In this document: positions 48,501 to 60,500 of the stretch, in pieces
How positions within the stretch are numbered: the stretch's first letter is position 1
How the letters are laid out: every line of letters begins with the position of its first letter
Source of the DNA: Todiramphus chloris collaris
Lineage: Eukaryota > Chordata > Aves > Coraciiformes > Alcedinidae
Length of the DNA: 64,000 nucleotides
Assembly: GCA_025345505.1 (NCBI GenBank)
Contig: JANVCC010000018.1
Span: 9,623,710 to 9,687,709, forward strand
Direction: 5' to 3'
Notes under the pieces: generated by a model
What the model was told of the DNA's origin: nothing
Seen by the model: the letters and a program-made list of their open reading frames with translations, nothing else
Databases searched by the model: none
Position numbers and translations under genes: made by a program

Positions 48501-50657
48501 TTTAGCACACTCCTTGGAGCCTGCTGGTAAGCTGCATAGAGGTGTTTCTTTTACAAGGGTTATTATATAGACACCTGTTAGGATTGATATAGTTAATGCT
48601 GCATCAACATTTCCATTGATTTGGTTTATGACCCAGCTGTAAAAACTCCTTTTAGTCTGAGATTTGATGAATGATGACTGAACCAAAGAGCACAGAGAAA
48701 ATAATGATTGTAACTTACTAGAGAGCAGCATCAAATTGGATGAATTAGACATAAAGAAGTTTCAGAAGCTTGTTTTACATATTTATAATGTGAAAAATAT
48801 TTCTTTCCACAATGAAAATTTAGAGGTTTTTAGACACAAAAGTTTATCGCTGCTGTGTACATTTAAAAAAATAACAAAATCAGGGGATTTCAGATGGAGA
48901 AATGGCTCCTATGCCAGTTGGTTAATTATTTTGCATTAGGAAATTCATTGTTGTTTTAGCAGAAATTCAGAAAAATCAGTGATTTAAGGTATAATGCCCT
49001 TCTATTTTGGCCAGATTAAAGAATCATGTGATACTTACTGGGGAAGGTGGAAGAAATATCACGAATCTTTTCTGTAAGATGGGTAAGTAATATGGAAAAC
49101 ATAAAGACTCTCTGCACTAGTGTTTATTAAGTGATGGCACAGAAGTTCTGCATGTTCTGTCCAAAGACAATCCACAGAAATAAGTGACCCATGTGAAACA
49201 AAACTTCGTAATGTGCCTCATGTACTAAATAATTTTTCTCACCTTTCCCTTCCTCTCAGGGCCCAAAACCACAAAATGCAAACACATGTTGGGGTAATAC
49301 TCTTCCAAGCTGAAAAGAGGACCATTAACAGAGGGCAGATCTGTTTTTAAGCTCAAAAGACTTAGGCATTATAGCAGTAACAGACATGCTTCTACAAGTA
49401 GTCCTAGTGTGGGTCTTGTGTCCCATCCCTTCTGCATCTGAGTTGGATGCAAGTAATTACAGGCAGGGAGCAATTTTACCTGCAAGGTAAGATCTAGACT
49501 ACAGCAAAAGAAGACAATGGCATCCCAGGGATGTGAAATTACACTGAACTTGGTCTCAATATCTGAGATAACCCGTGTCCCTTTGAAACCAAAGGGTGAT
49601 TCATGTGTGTACCTATTGGTACTGAATCTGAGCTCATTCATTGCACCTGACTTGGGGCCTGCACTGTTAGTTCCATTACGGTATATTGTAACTTAATATT
49701 TACACACGGAAATATTTGAGTGAATGGCCTCAGCCTGGGTGACTTATGCTACACTCATCAAGGCAGTCAATCTCCTGGAGGGTTCCAGATTTACTTAACT
49801 CCTGTGGGTTTGCTAAATGTGATATAAATAATGGAGCTGGCATCAATTTCATCAACAAGAAAGGAGTGATTTTCATAGTGAAAAAATATCCATTTGTGAA
49901 GACAGTATTGTCTAAGGCAAAATATGAGAGCTGGGGTCTCAAAGGATGTAGAAGTTTAAGAAAATGTGAGATCTGATCCAGAGTTCACTAAAGTCATGGG
50001 AAGATTCCCCCCCTCCCTCTATGAGTGGGCATTGAACGAGTGAGCCGCTTGGACCAACAGAAATAGAGGAAGAGCCAGGAACAAGTTATCATGACAGGTC
50101 AGAAAGATGGCAACAGCACTCAGAAAATATGAAAATGTAATAAATGTGATGCAAAAGTAAAGTTTTTATTTTAATAGTTGGTATTCTGCCTCCTAGTCCT
50201 CTTGGTTAAACTCCAGGGTCAAAGTATTTAATATCCATTAGGAGTTTTGGGTCTGATTTTTTGATCATTACTCACTTTCAGTAGCACATGCTCGTTTGAT
50301 GTTCTTTGTATGGCGACTATGGCCAAGTTCTTGCTGGCATATTCCCTATTGGACACCAGTGGAGAATTTACTCCAGTAGTCAGTCTCTGGAAGTAAATAG
50401 ATTTAGTTTAGCAGATCTTCATTAATTTCAAATTGTGAGCATGATTATGTTGCATGTATTAATTCTAATCAAGTTTCATGTGCGGTAGATGGTAATACAC
50501 ACACGCACATGCACCTACACACACAAAAGAATCACCTGTAGAGTAAGGAAAATTTCTTGCAAAGAAGACAATATAATTGCTTTCATTGAGCTCAAATTAA
50601 ACAGACCTTGAGCTATTCAGTGAAGAAGGAACTGTTTTTTACAAGACAGTCTCCACA
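45501..50657. other. Unique DNA, somewhat higher GC at 46400-47400; no gene supported
   Basis: Between 46396 and 47579 many short frames overlap on both strands because stops are rarer in this less AT-rich patch. None shows a domain or a coherent exon structure. A short interrupted CA repeat lies at 50496-50525. Confidence 0.5.
50496..50525. repeat. Interrupted (CA)n microsatellite
   Basis: ACACACACGCACATGCAC followed by CTACACACACA: a short degenerate dinucleotide repeat. Confidence 0.8.
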
Positions 50658-51125
50658 TGTATGGTGGGTTTACCCTGGCACGTCACCAGGTGCCCACCAA
50701 GCCCTTCTATCACTCCCCCCAACCCCCTTCAGCACAGCACGCAGGGAGAGAATAAGACGCAAAGAGCCGTGGGTTATGATAGATAAGATGGTATTCTCTA
50801 CTTCCCATCCGCAGGCGATGTTGGGCTGAGTCCAGGAAGTTTTACTCCAGGAACACGTAGCAGCCGCTTGGAGGACAAAGCCAAATGCCCTCACATCCTC
50901 CTCCTGCCCTCTCCCTTTATAGTTGAGCTGGCATCATATGGTATGGAATAGCCCACTGGTCAGCTCAGGTTGGCTGTACCCCCTGCCCCATCTTGCCCCC
51001 CCCATCCTCTGGTGCCGTGTGAGCACTGGCAGCCAGAACACGGGTGTGTTATCAACACCCTCCAGCTCCCAGTGCTGCAGCGTGAGGGCTGGAGGGGGAA
51101 AAGCAGCTCAGCCAGACCCACTACA
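50658..51125 (-). mobile_element. Solo LTR of an ERVL-type endogenous retrovirus, minus strand
   Basis: A 468-bp GC-rich island in AT-rich DNA. The ends are TGTA...TACA with an extended imperfect inverted match (TGTATGGTGGG and CCCACTACA). On the minus strand the element starts TGTAGTGGGTCTGGCTGAGC and contains GTGTTGATAACACA and ATTCCATACCATATGA. Both are blocks I recall from LTRs of ERVL-like elements widespread in bird genomes. TATAAA follows at 50916-50921, then the R/U5 part ends in a GGTAAACCCACCATACA terminus. The expected AATAAA is degenerate. The flanking pentamers CCACA (50653-50657) and GCATA (51126-51130) agree at 3 of 5 positions, compatible with a decayed 5-bp target duplication. 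No primer-binding site, polypurine tract or internal genes lie beside it, so it is a solo LTR. Open frames across it are not genes. The family name is not certain. Confidence 0.85.
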
Positions 51126-54100
51126 GCATAAATTACAGCAAAATGAAGCACAATTTTTTTGACCATAGTATCCACAGCCTAGATTTAAGATGGTATTTAT
51201 TCAGTTGACTTGCCATCCATGAGAAATAGATATCTAGGACTTTGTACCTGATGGGGAGAATTTGTCCCAATTATTTACATTTTTACTATTTTACAACTCT
51301 AGCAAGATCAGGATTCAATTCTGTGCCATGGAGTTGTTCATTGCAGGTGTGTTGCCACAGTTCAGGCAAAGGGTGCTGTCTATAGCCTTCTGAGGAGCAG
51401 CTGAAGGACAAGAAAACAGCACCATTCCAGCCGCTAAGGGCCAGTCTAAATTAGATAAGGAAAGAAGTGGAAAGGTAAGTGTGCTTTGGCAGACGATAAA
51501 TACCTGTTCCTTCCTTTTCTTTCTGGGAACTTAACTGCTGCAGACACAGCCCACAAAACCACTTTTGATAAGTTCATAACCTACTCTGGAAAAGCCTGAT
51601 TAAAGCAGAGTGAACAGTGGGATGTTTTCATGCATCTGTGAATATAAAGGAGACACTGGGAATTCCTTGTTTTAGCCCAGCAGTCACTTTCTCTCTTGCT
51701 TGGATATAAAAAAAACCCAGAGTCAAATGAAAAGTGGTCGACACTACTTAACTTTAAATATTATTCAGAAGAAAAAAAATCCTTGGCATAGCATGTATTT
51801 TTTTTTTCTCAAGTGTACCTTTATACTATGTTCAAACATACAATTCTGAGACCATTAATTTCAACTTACTAATTAAAATGGTACTTAATGTCCATAGTGA
51901 TTTTTACTTTATATTTACCTTCTGGAACTAGTTTATAAATCCCCTTAAATTTATATTTGAAACTAATATTAGCAGGAAGTCCATATTCAAAATTTATTGA
52001 GTGTCTAAAATCTTTTTTTACCTTTTTATACAAGGAAAATTTTCTTTTTACTTCTGCATGTGAGATAAGAATAGGTATAAAAGATTTTAAAAATGAAGTA
52101 GCATTTAAAATAGAACATTAAGCCAATTCCTAGCACAGGACTTGTAAGATAGAACATATTTTACTGAATCTTTTCATATTATATATTTCTCATGTATTGC
52201 CTTTCATCAAATTTCAGGTTTCAATAATCCTTACAATTTCCTGAAAAGGAAGAAAAGGTGGTTAAACCGGGTTAACATAATTTTGTTTAATGAAATCAAA
52301 GTCATAAGTCAGATATTTGAGAACTAATGTGTATCACTAAATGAAATCCTTTCCCATTTCTTCCAGTTTGCCATGATTTGTTATTAGATAAGAGCTATAT
52401 TTATGACTGGAAAATCTGTCATCAGTTCTTTGATATAATTTAACCTTCTGTGAATAAATGAATGAGGTAATAAACATCAGCATAAGGAAAATCAGACTTC
52501 TTTAAACTCTACCATATAAATCTTATAGCACATTGTGTGAGAAATATAAGCACTATTTAGTCACTGAGCATTTCTTTCCATCACTCTACTGACTGCCACC
52601 ATTCCAGAATTTAAAACTGCAACGAGGTAGCTTTGCCTACTATGCAGAGTGACTTCTAAGAGCTGGAAAACATTTCCTTCCAGATGCAGTGCAGATAGAG
52701 AATCAGCCTTTGAGATCAAATTATGACAAGGTCAAATCATGACCAGGGTAATTTTCAGTACTATACATCAGAAGAATTGGTAGCTGGACACAAACATTAA
52801 TTCTTATTTTTTATTCTATTTTGAATGGAAGAATTAACATTGCTATTTAGTTAGAATATTAGTATTATTTGCTGTAAATACTCATCCACTGTCAAAATGG
52901 CAGCTGCTGGTTGTAGTAAGCTTTGTACCTATTTTGCTGTTACTAAGGCAGTTTATATGTGTCTTGAAGATAATCAGTTACGACACAGATTATTCCCCTT
53001 TTAGTTTTTTCTTAGTGATAGTCAGGAAAGAATATTTATGTGATTAGAAATCATCATGATCAGATAGAAAAATGCACAACTTGTTTTTTTAACTGAAAGG
53101 GTAGTTCCAAGAATACACAACTTCAGGGAAGAGGCAATCTAGGAGAATAAAAATCAATGTTTTTGCTATTGGAATGAAGCAATCCATATGGCTCATTCCA
53201 GCTAATACTGAAGTACACATTTTTGTATGTGCTATAGTGTCATAATACTGATATCATCTTAATTGTCCCAAAAAGCTACAAATTGCTTTCAGTCTGGGAC
53301 AGAGGTGAGTTGAAAGGGAAAAAGAGTTTTGATAATTCATCATCACATTCACAGTTAGGTCACAATTCACAGTTTTGATATGACCAACTAAAAATGAATA
53401 GATAATGACTTAGATAATGCAAAAAAAAAAATTTTGTGGTTTGTTTAGTTTAGTTTAGTTTTGTTTTTGATAAATAAAGACCAAGGTCTGTTTGTAATCT
53501 CTGAATTTTAAATAATATTTGACTGAAAAACTGCTTTTCTGTGGTGAGTACACTGCATCCATCATACAGTTCCCCTTTAAAGCTCAGGAAGGCCTCTCTC
53601 AGCTTCCAGTTTAGTCACTTTTTCAAAAGAATTTCCCGGAATTTGGTTGCCAGACTCTAAGTCTCCAGTGATCCCTTTCTCACTACTTTGTTTTCAAGTA
53701 GTATATCCTTTTTATGAAATTTGGCTTGGGAATGATGCTGACCTTGAAGAAAGTGAGGTGGGGTATTTTAGTGGTTTGTGCCAGGACTTTGGCTGTTATT
53801 CCTGTGTTGTAATCACCTTATCTATGAGGTTTTTGTACTAACCAATCAAACTAACAAAATAAATAAATACTGCAGTATAACACACAACATATTATTTTTC
53901 TTTGCTAATTTCTTGAAGGATTTTTGGATGTAGTCAGTTGGTGTGGTGGGGTTTTTTTCCTGATATCATTCCTGAGGCTTATTAAATGTAATTTTTTATC
54001 TATCTGAAACGTGTATAAGAATTAGTGTCCTAAAGAGAAACCCAGCAATCTCCAAACAATTAGAATGATTCTATGCATACTTACTAGGTCAGAGTCATGG

Positions 54101-54355
54101 AGACACTACACTTGTGTATAACATTTAAACTGTTCTTCCTAAAAAGCTTATTGCAGGCTTAATCCTATTTCAAACTTAGCCGAGTTGTAGTTGTATTCTG
54201 TACAGACTGTAACTTAAACAGCATATATGTTATGTCCCACCATAGCCCATGTCACAAAGTGCTCTGAAGGAATAAATAGCAGTCTTGAGGCACAAGTTAA
54301 TTCTGCTCCAAGTACAAATTACAAGAGGGACAGTCAAGATGTTTCATTGGTTCAA
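51126..54355. other. Unique AT-rich DNA, no gene supported
   Basis: Few frames exceed 60 codons. A TTTAG/TTTTG low-complexity stretch lies at about 53441-53468. The segment ends at an assembly gap. Confidence 0.55.
53441..53468. repeat. Short (TTTAG)n-like repeat
   Basis: Three to four TTTAG units followed by TTTTG and T5. It is not the vertebrate telomere repeat (TTAGGG). Confidence 0.7.
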
Positions 54356-54455
54356 NNNNNNNNNNNNNNNNNNNNNNNNNNNNNNNNNNNNNNNNNNNNN
54401 NNNNNNNNNNNNNNNNNNNNNNNNNNNNNNNNNNNNNNNNNNNNNNNNNNNNNNN
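54356..54455. other. Assembly gap (100 N)
   Basis: Exactly 100 unknown bases, the conventional size for a gap of unknown length. It abuts a (TTTTC)n repeat, the likely reason assembly failed. Any reading frame across it is meaningless. Confidence 0.98.
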
Positions 54456-54573
54456 TTCTTTTCTTTTCTTTTCTTTTCTTTTCTTTTCTTTTCTTTTCTT
54501 TTTTCTTTTCTTTTCTTTTCTTTCCTTTCCTTTCCTTTTCTTCTTTTATTTTCTTCTTTTTTCTTTTCTTCTC
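54456..54573. repeat. (TTTTC)n pentanucleotide microsatellite / pyrimidine tract
   Basis: About 45 bp of pure TTTTC units, then TTTTC/TTTCC variants and TTCTTTT decay. The plus strand is almost entirely pyrimidine. The true length is unknown because the left side is cut by the gap. The frames rich in Phe and Ser (plus) or Lys and Glu (minus) here are artefacts of the repeat. Confidence 0.95.
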
Positions 54574-57500
54574 ACATGTCTTCATAAAGAACCAGACTGT
54601 TACAATCTTACTTATGCTGAGCAGTGCTTTATTCTACTTGTACTGTATGGAGTTCTTCTCAGTGACAGCTGCTTGGCAAAAAAACATGTTCTTAGCCATG
54701 TTGCAATTATGTGTTAGTTTGCTTCATACTGGATGTGTCAGCATGGCTACAGATTTGTGTCTTTGGATGCTATTGATACCACACCAGAAGTGCTGTACAG
54801 AAAATAATTTCCTAATTCAGAGTAAATGAAGCACACTCTGTCATTTTTTGTAAGTTAGGTTCTTCAGAATTTTATTTTATTGAGCAGTCAGGTGGTGTTT
54901 CAGTTTTTTTTTTTTTCATATCAGATGTGCAGAAGGGAAAACAAACCTAATTTGTGGAGATTCTGGTTTTGTTTGTATTGTGGGGTTTGTTTTTTTTTTT
55001 GGCAGAGCTTCTCTGTTATGCCTATAGCTTTGCAAAATTCACATACTTTTGATTTTATAAAAATTAAAATTAATGAGATTAGCCTTTCGAACACGTTGCA
55101 CATGAATATAAAAAATCCTCAGATAAAATGCAGTTAGCACCATGCAGTTTGTGGGCATGAAAAACAGAACAAAACTAATTTCTTTTACTGCATTATTTCC
55201 TATTGTATGAGCTGTGAGAGAAATTGGAGTTTCCCTTTGGTGAAATATTTCTGACAAAATGCACAGTGTGGAACAATGTTCTAGGAAATCATTTGCAGCA
55301 TCTTCAGTTTTGCAACACCTATTTTACATGGCCAAAAATATTACATCCCATGCTCCCAAAAGTTTTACTCCTGCTTGGCAAGGAAATAAACAGTGACTTA
55401 AGAATTTTGAAATATTTCTGAGGAAGTCTTGTTCATGCTGGCAAATTTATAATGAAACATTTTTGTTTCTGTGAAGGGTATTAGGTTATGTGCATATAAA
55501 AACCTTTTATCTGCACCCTTATGGATTTTTTGCCTTGTTATGAAAAATGGATATTTCGTTTAAAATATTTTGACTGAATTATTGCTCGTAAATAAAATGC
55601 CCAGAGACCATTGTCACCTCTGGTGTATATAATATGTTGATATATTTAAAATCTCTTTACTCCTTTGCTTTCAAACCACTATAATGATATAAATACCCAG
55701 CACATGTTAACTCCTGACAATGCACCAGCTAAAAGAGCTGGTCAGCATCAGCCAGTCTGGGTGAAAAATGTGTCAGTGTATAATCCTGTCATGCTTGGAT
55801 TCATGCCCTGACTGTGGCTTGTGTACTACTTTAGATGCCACTTAATAACTGAGTTGCTTATGGATAAATGATTTCCTGAAAACCCCACACTGATGAGTAG
55901 GGAATACAATGTCTAAACAGATGAGTAAATAAAGGTTCAGGCTTTAGGATAAAGCTGGGATGGCATAGATGATCTAGCCATGCTCATCTCCATCGTTGCT
56001 TCCCTCTAAATAAAGGAATTATTTTCTGGAGGAGGAAAATGAGGGAGACAAGAACATGGTCTTTCACTCATATCCATAAGCCCTGAAGCTGCTCCTGTCA
56101 TGGTCAACACTACAGAAGCCTTTAACCTTACGAATGGTTGATTACATAAACAGTTTTCACCAAAAAAGAGGTCAGCAAGAAATTACTCTTTGTTGTAATT
56201 CCTGGTAAATGCAATAACCTGGAAGCTCCAATCTGACCTATAAAGAGTACATGGTGACCCAATTTCACTTCCTTCCTCCCACATAGTGGAAGAGGAAAAG
56301 GGCAACAAAGACCTAGATTAACACTATGAATATTGGAGTCAAAGTAATTCTGGAGTTTTCCCTGTTTGATTCCAGAGCAAGGTACTTATGGACAGATTAT
56401 ATCAGAAAATCTGCACAATTTTCCTCCCTCTTGCAAGGATAATGTAGCAGTTTATTACTTGCACTCTAGGGGCTGTAACAATGAAGGAATGGATCTACAT
56501 ATTCTCAGTGTGGAAAAAAAATGGGCAGGAGGTCTTTTTGATAAAAAGAAAAAACAAAACAAAAAACACCTGCATAAAAACTGTGCATATAGTGTATGAT
56601 ACATGTAATTTATCATCATTGTGAGTAGGGTGGAATGAGCCAAACTTTCCAAACACTGTTCTTGCTGTGGAATGCAGCCATTCTTCATGATAGTCTTCAG
56701 GGCATAAGTATTTCTAAACCCAAAGTGTTTCACAGCATATTTTAAATAATCAGTCATCATATTAAATGTTCTCAGTGACTCCAGTGTTTCTGCATTTGAG
56801 CTACTTATTACAGAAAAATTGCACACAACAGTAGAGAAAATAGCTATTTCACCCTCAATACTAGCTAATCAAAACCGTAAGTATTTTCTTTCTGTTATTT
56901 TATTCCAGTGTGGACTTTTGAAAACATATAAATGGGCTGGACATAAGAAGTCTTAAACCAGACTTTTAACCAGCATTGTCCTTGGACCTCTACAACTAGC
57001 TTAGAAACAGCTTTGGGTACCAATATAGGTTCTCCTGATAGGGAAGACTGTAAATGGTAATGTTTGGTTATGAAGCATCTATGTAATATCTTTCATCTCA
57101 AAGGAATTGATTAGTGAAAGCTGGTCATTATAACTCTCTGTGAAATCAGTGAGAAGGGAAATGCATGCAGAGACACACACATGCTCATGACAGTTAATTC
57201 CCCATCTTTTAGACAGGTATTATAGGATTGAGTTGCACTCTGCAACTGTAGTTATCCCTCACTATTGACTCAATAAAGATGATACATTATAAGCTTATCA
57301 AGAAGTACGTCCTTTCCACTTCACACCACTTTGCAGCAGTGTGTTAGATGGTTATCAAAAGGTATGCATGTTGCTACTTAAATGATGAACAATAAAATTA
57401 AGCATATGACAGAGAAATTACTATTTGAAACATATACATATATCTGCATACAAAAAAACCTCTCTTACATTGTAACAGATAATTATGATAAATATTACTA

Positions 57501-60500
57501 AATATAAATAAATATGGCCTCTGTGTTGCTCTCTTTTTAGACACAGCAACTACAAGAACTACACTCATGAGCAAGTAAGAAAAAAGGACACATGGAGTTT
57601 TATGTTGATATGTTTGATTTTCTTAAATATTCCAGTTTGAGAGAAATGGAGTACTTGTGCTTCTAGAAGGATCTGGAATCAAACAGATTCTTCTCTGTTC
57701 ACATGGTCCAGTGGATCCAACTCTGAAGCTGATTCTTTTCTTAATCAAATTATCGCTATGTTCAGTGGAATTTTGGACTCAGTTTGAACAACACAAATAG
57801 GACAAATTTTCACATCAAATGATGAATGAAGTGCTAAAATGAAGTTTGTGGAACCATGAGGAACTTATTCTATGCTACTTCAATTTATGTAAAACTCACA
57901 TGATTTCATGTTTAGTAAAAATATTTCTTTCTGAGTGAACCTTAAACACAGTTTTAAGTGAACCTTGGCTGATTTATGCTTTGCATTCTCACACGATTTT
58001 GACAAGGAACCAGATAAAATTTGGCAATTTCGACTGTGTTTTGTTTTGACATTTTGAGTTTATTTGGACCTGAAACACAGGCAAAACTTGTAGCTGTGAA
58101 CCCACCCAGAAAGAATCTGAAGAAAAGTGACCCAGCCCTCCTTGAAATTAAACCATGGATTTGTATATAATTCTGACATACAGATGTTAATATTAGGTGA
58201 AATGAATCCCATGCTCCAGGAACACCACCATTGCTAACAAGATGCACCACGAGAGCAATAGCTTCCAGCTTTAGCCTACATGGGCACAAGGAGACATACT
58301 TCTATATTCTCTCAGTTGCTTCTTCCACACAGTCAGTTGAAATGGCAGAGCTTTAACACACTTGGAACCCAGGTATACCCCCTACACCAATCTTTTTATT
58401 TGCCTACCTTGTACCATGAGCTGCACCCTCTCAAACCCATCTCCTAGTTCACTTAAGGTAGATTCATATAAGGCATACTTCACTTCAGCAAGTGTTTACT
58501 TCTCAGAGGCTCTTTGCCTCCTGAAACTGGTCCTGCATCCTTAGGCAGTATAGACCTTGAAAATAGATGGGTTCTGGCTGAGGTTGGAGAGCCAAGATGT
58601 TTCTGCACTCAAGTACTTAGCTGAAGGATCTGTCTGCAGCTCTACTAAATGCCTCCACCTAGACAGACCTGGCAGCTACTGCTGTTACGTATTGCTTTAG
58701 CAGTCTGGAAACTTCTACACCACACTAAGCAGAGCTGTGTATCAGTACTAGCTTTCCCATCCTGCCAGTAAACTTATGTCATGCTAGAGAGGTATGACAC
58801 TTTGTCAATTTTTAGTTTTGCCATATCACAGGCATAAGTAACAGTACAAATAGAGGTAAGGAAAAAAATAGAGAGACTAATTCCCTGCTCCAGGGAAACA
58901 GGATTATAAGGATAAAATAATTTACACACAATCAGATTTTGTGTCTAATTTCAAGTCAGTTATAGCTTATTAGTGTATTTTCATTTATTCCAATGTGTCA
59001 CATCCTTTGTCATTTTAGCTGTAATTGTCAGTGATTGTGAACTGAACTGTCACTGGTGATAACGTTTTTGGTGATCCATCAAAGCATTGTAACCCACACT
59101 TCACTGACCAACTTTTTCCCTTTACACTTTTGGGCAGCCTCTAGCTCTCCATTATTTTTCTCTGATATCCATTGAAAAAGAAAAACCAAAACCAAAACTA
59201 AAAGGTTTTAGATGATCCAGTGTGTCATTTACCTTTGCATATGTTTCTGATTGTCCTTCTCATTGAATGTAGTTCAGAATCTTGGGATGTTATAGACTTC
59301 AGTATCAAAATAGTACCAAATTATACCTCAGATCAAATTAATGCGTGGAAAACAAACAATATGCAATGTGACAAAGATTTTTCTCCAGGAGATTTCTTCT
59401 CAAGTAGCCAGATTTATAAGGGAATTTCAGAACAAAGCATACCTTTTGCTAATGGTTAGTAGTAGTTTCAAGGAATTAACTGTGTTTTCTGCTATGCATT
59501 ACTTATATGTCAGATTTAAGAAATATTGCATCCAAATTTAACTCTTCAGAGTCTCAAAGCATATCACAAGATTAAACATGACAATACTGTAGGCATCATG
59601 AAGAAGCAGATCATAAGCAGGATTAAAACACCAGTTGTGTCAACTTAAATGCCTCAGGTTGAAGTGAGGAATAAAAAGGTCAAGAACCATCTTCAGGTTT
59701 ACCCAGTAAAACAGTGGTAGGGGAGAGAGTGAATGACAAGTTGTGTGCTGCATTCCCTCACTGTAATGAACAGTATTGCTTATGAAATGACATGAAAGGG
59801 AAAGCTTTTGCACCTCAGGGAAAGACAGGCCTGACCTATAGCAGGAGGAGCTCCTACAGCACAAAGAGATTCATCTGACCCCATTAGGTTAGTGAATTGT
59901 TAACTCAAATAAAGAAACACACTATGGTAAATGAGACAATTCAGATGGTCAGCTTCCTAGTAATGTTTGCTGCTTAAAATTAATGGGACACTGGTGTGAA
60001 AAAGAACATTTAACTGATGGGGAGAAAATCAAAGAAAGACACACCACCTCCCTTACCCTTTCCTTCACCCTTTTCCTTCTTTCCTTTATCTCATTCCATC
60101 CTTTCTGACTGAGGGAAGATGACTTAGGTAAGACATTTCCTTGAATGTATGAAGAGGAGAAGGGACATAAGTGTTCTAACAATGGAGAGACTATGTACAA
60201 TGCACAATTTCAATATGAGATGACTTACGGAATATTAGGATAACCACAAAATGTTGTCACAGAAAGAGACTATGACTTTAGAATTAAAGGAGTGTCTTAG
60301 GACCAAAACAGGCAAGTACTCTTGAAAAAGATCCCAGCAGGAGAGGAAGAGACCAATTCATACATTTACAGTGAAAGCCCATATGCACCAGTCTAATGAA
60401 GAGAGGAGGTGCAGACTATAGCTTAAACTACAATGAAAAAAAGCCCGTAAGTTCAAAAAGCTTTCCAAGGTGAGGCCAGACTTTGAAGAAAGAAGGCGAA

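Noticed and set aside
50608-51175. Several 71-79 codon frames
   Set aside because: They fall within the GC-rich solo LTR and its edges, which is non-coding.
53441-53468. Interstitial telomere repeat
   Set aside because: Units are TTTAG/TTTTG, not TTAGGG.
54227-54829. 200-codon frame on the plus strand
   Set aside because: It runs through 100 N and a (TTTTC)n repeat; the continuity is artificial.
56455-56826. 123-codon minus-strand frame
   Set aside because: No domain and includes a Phe-rich stretch from an A-rich tract; no supporting signals.
57954-58289. 111-codon minus-strand frame
   Set aside because: No recognised domain; frame length is unremarkable for 64 kb of vertebrate DNA.
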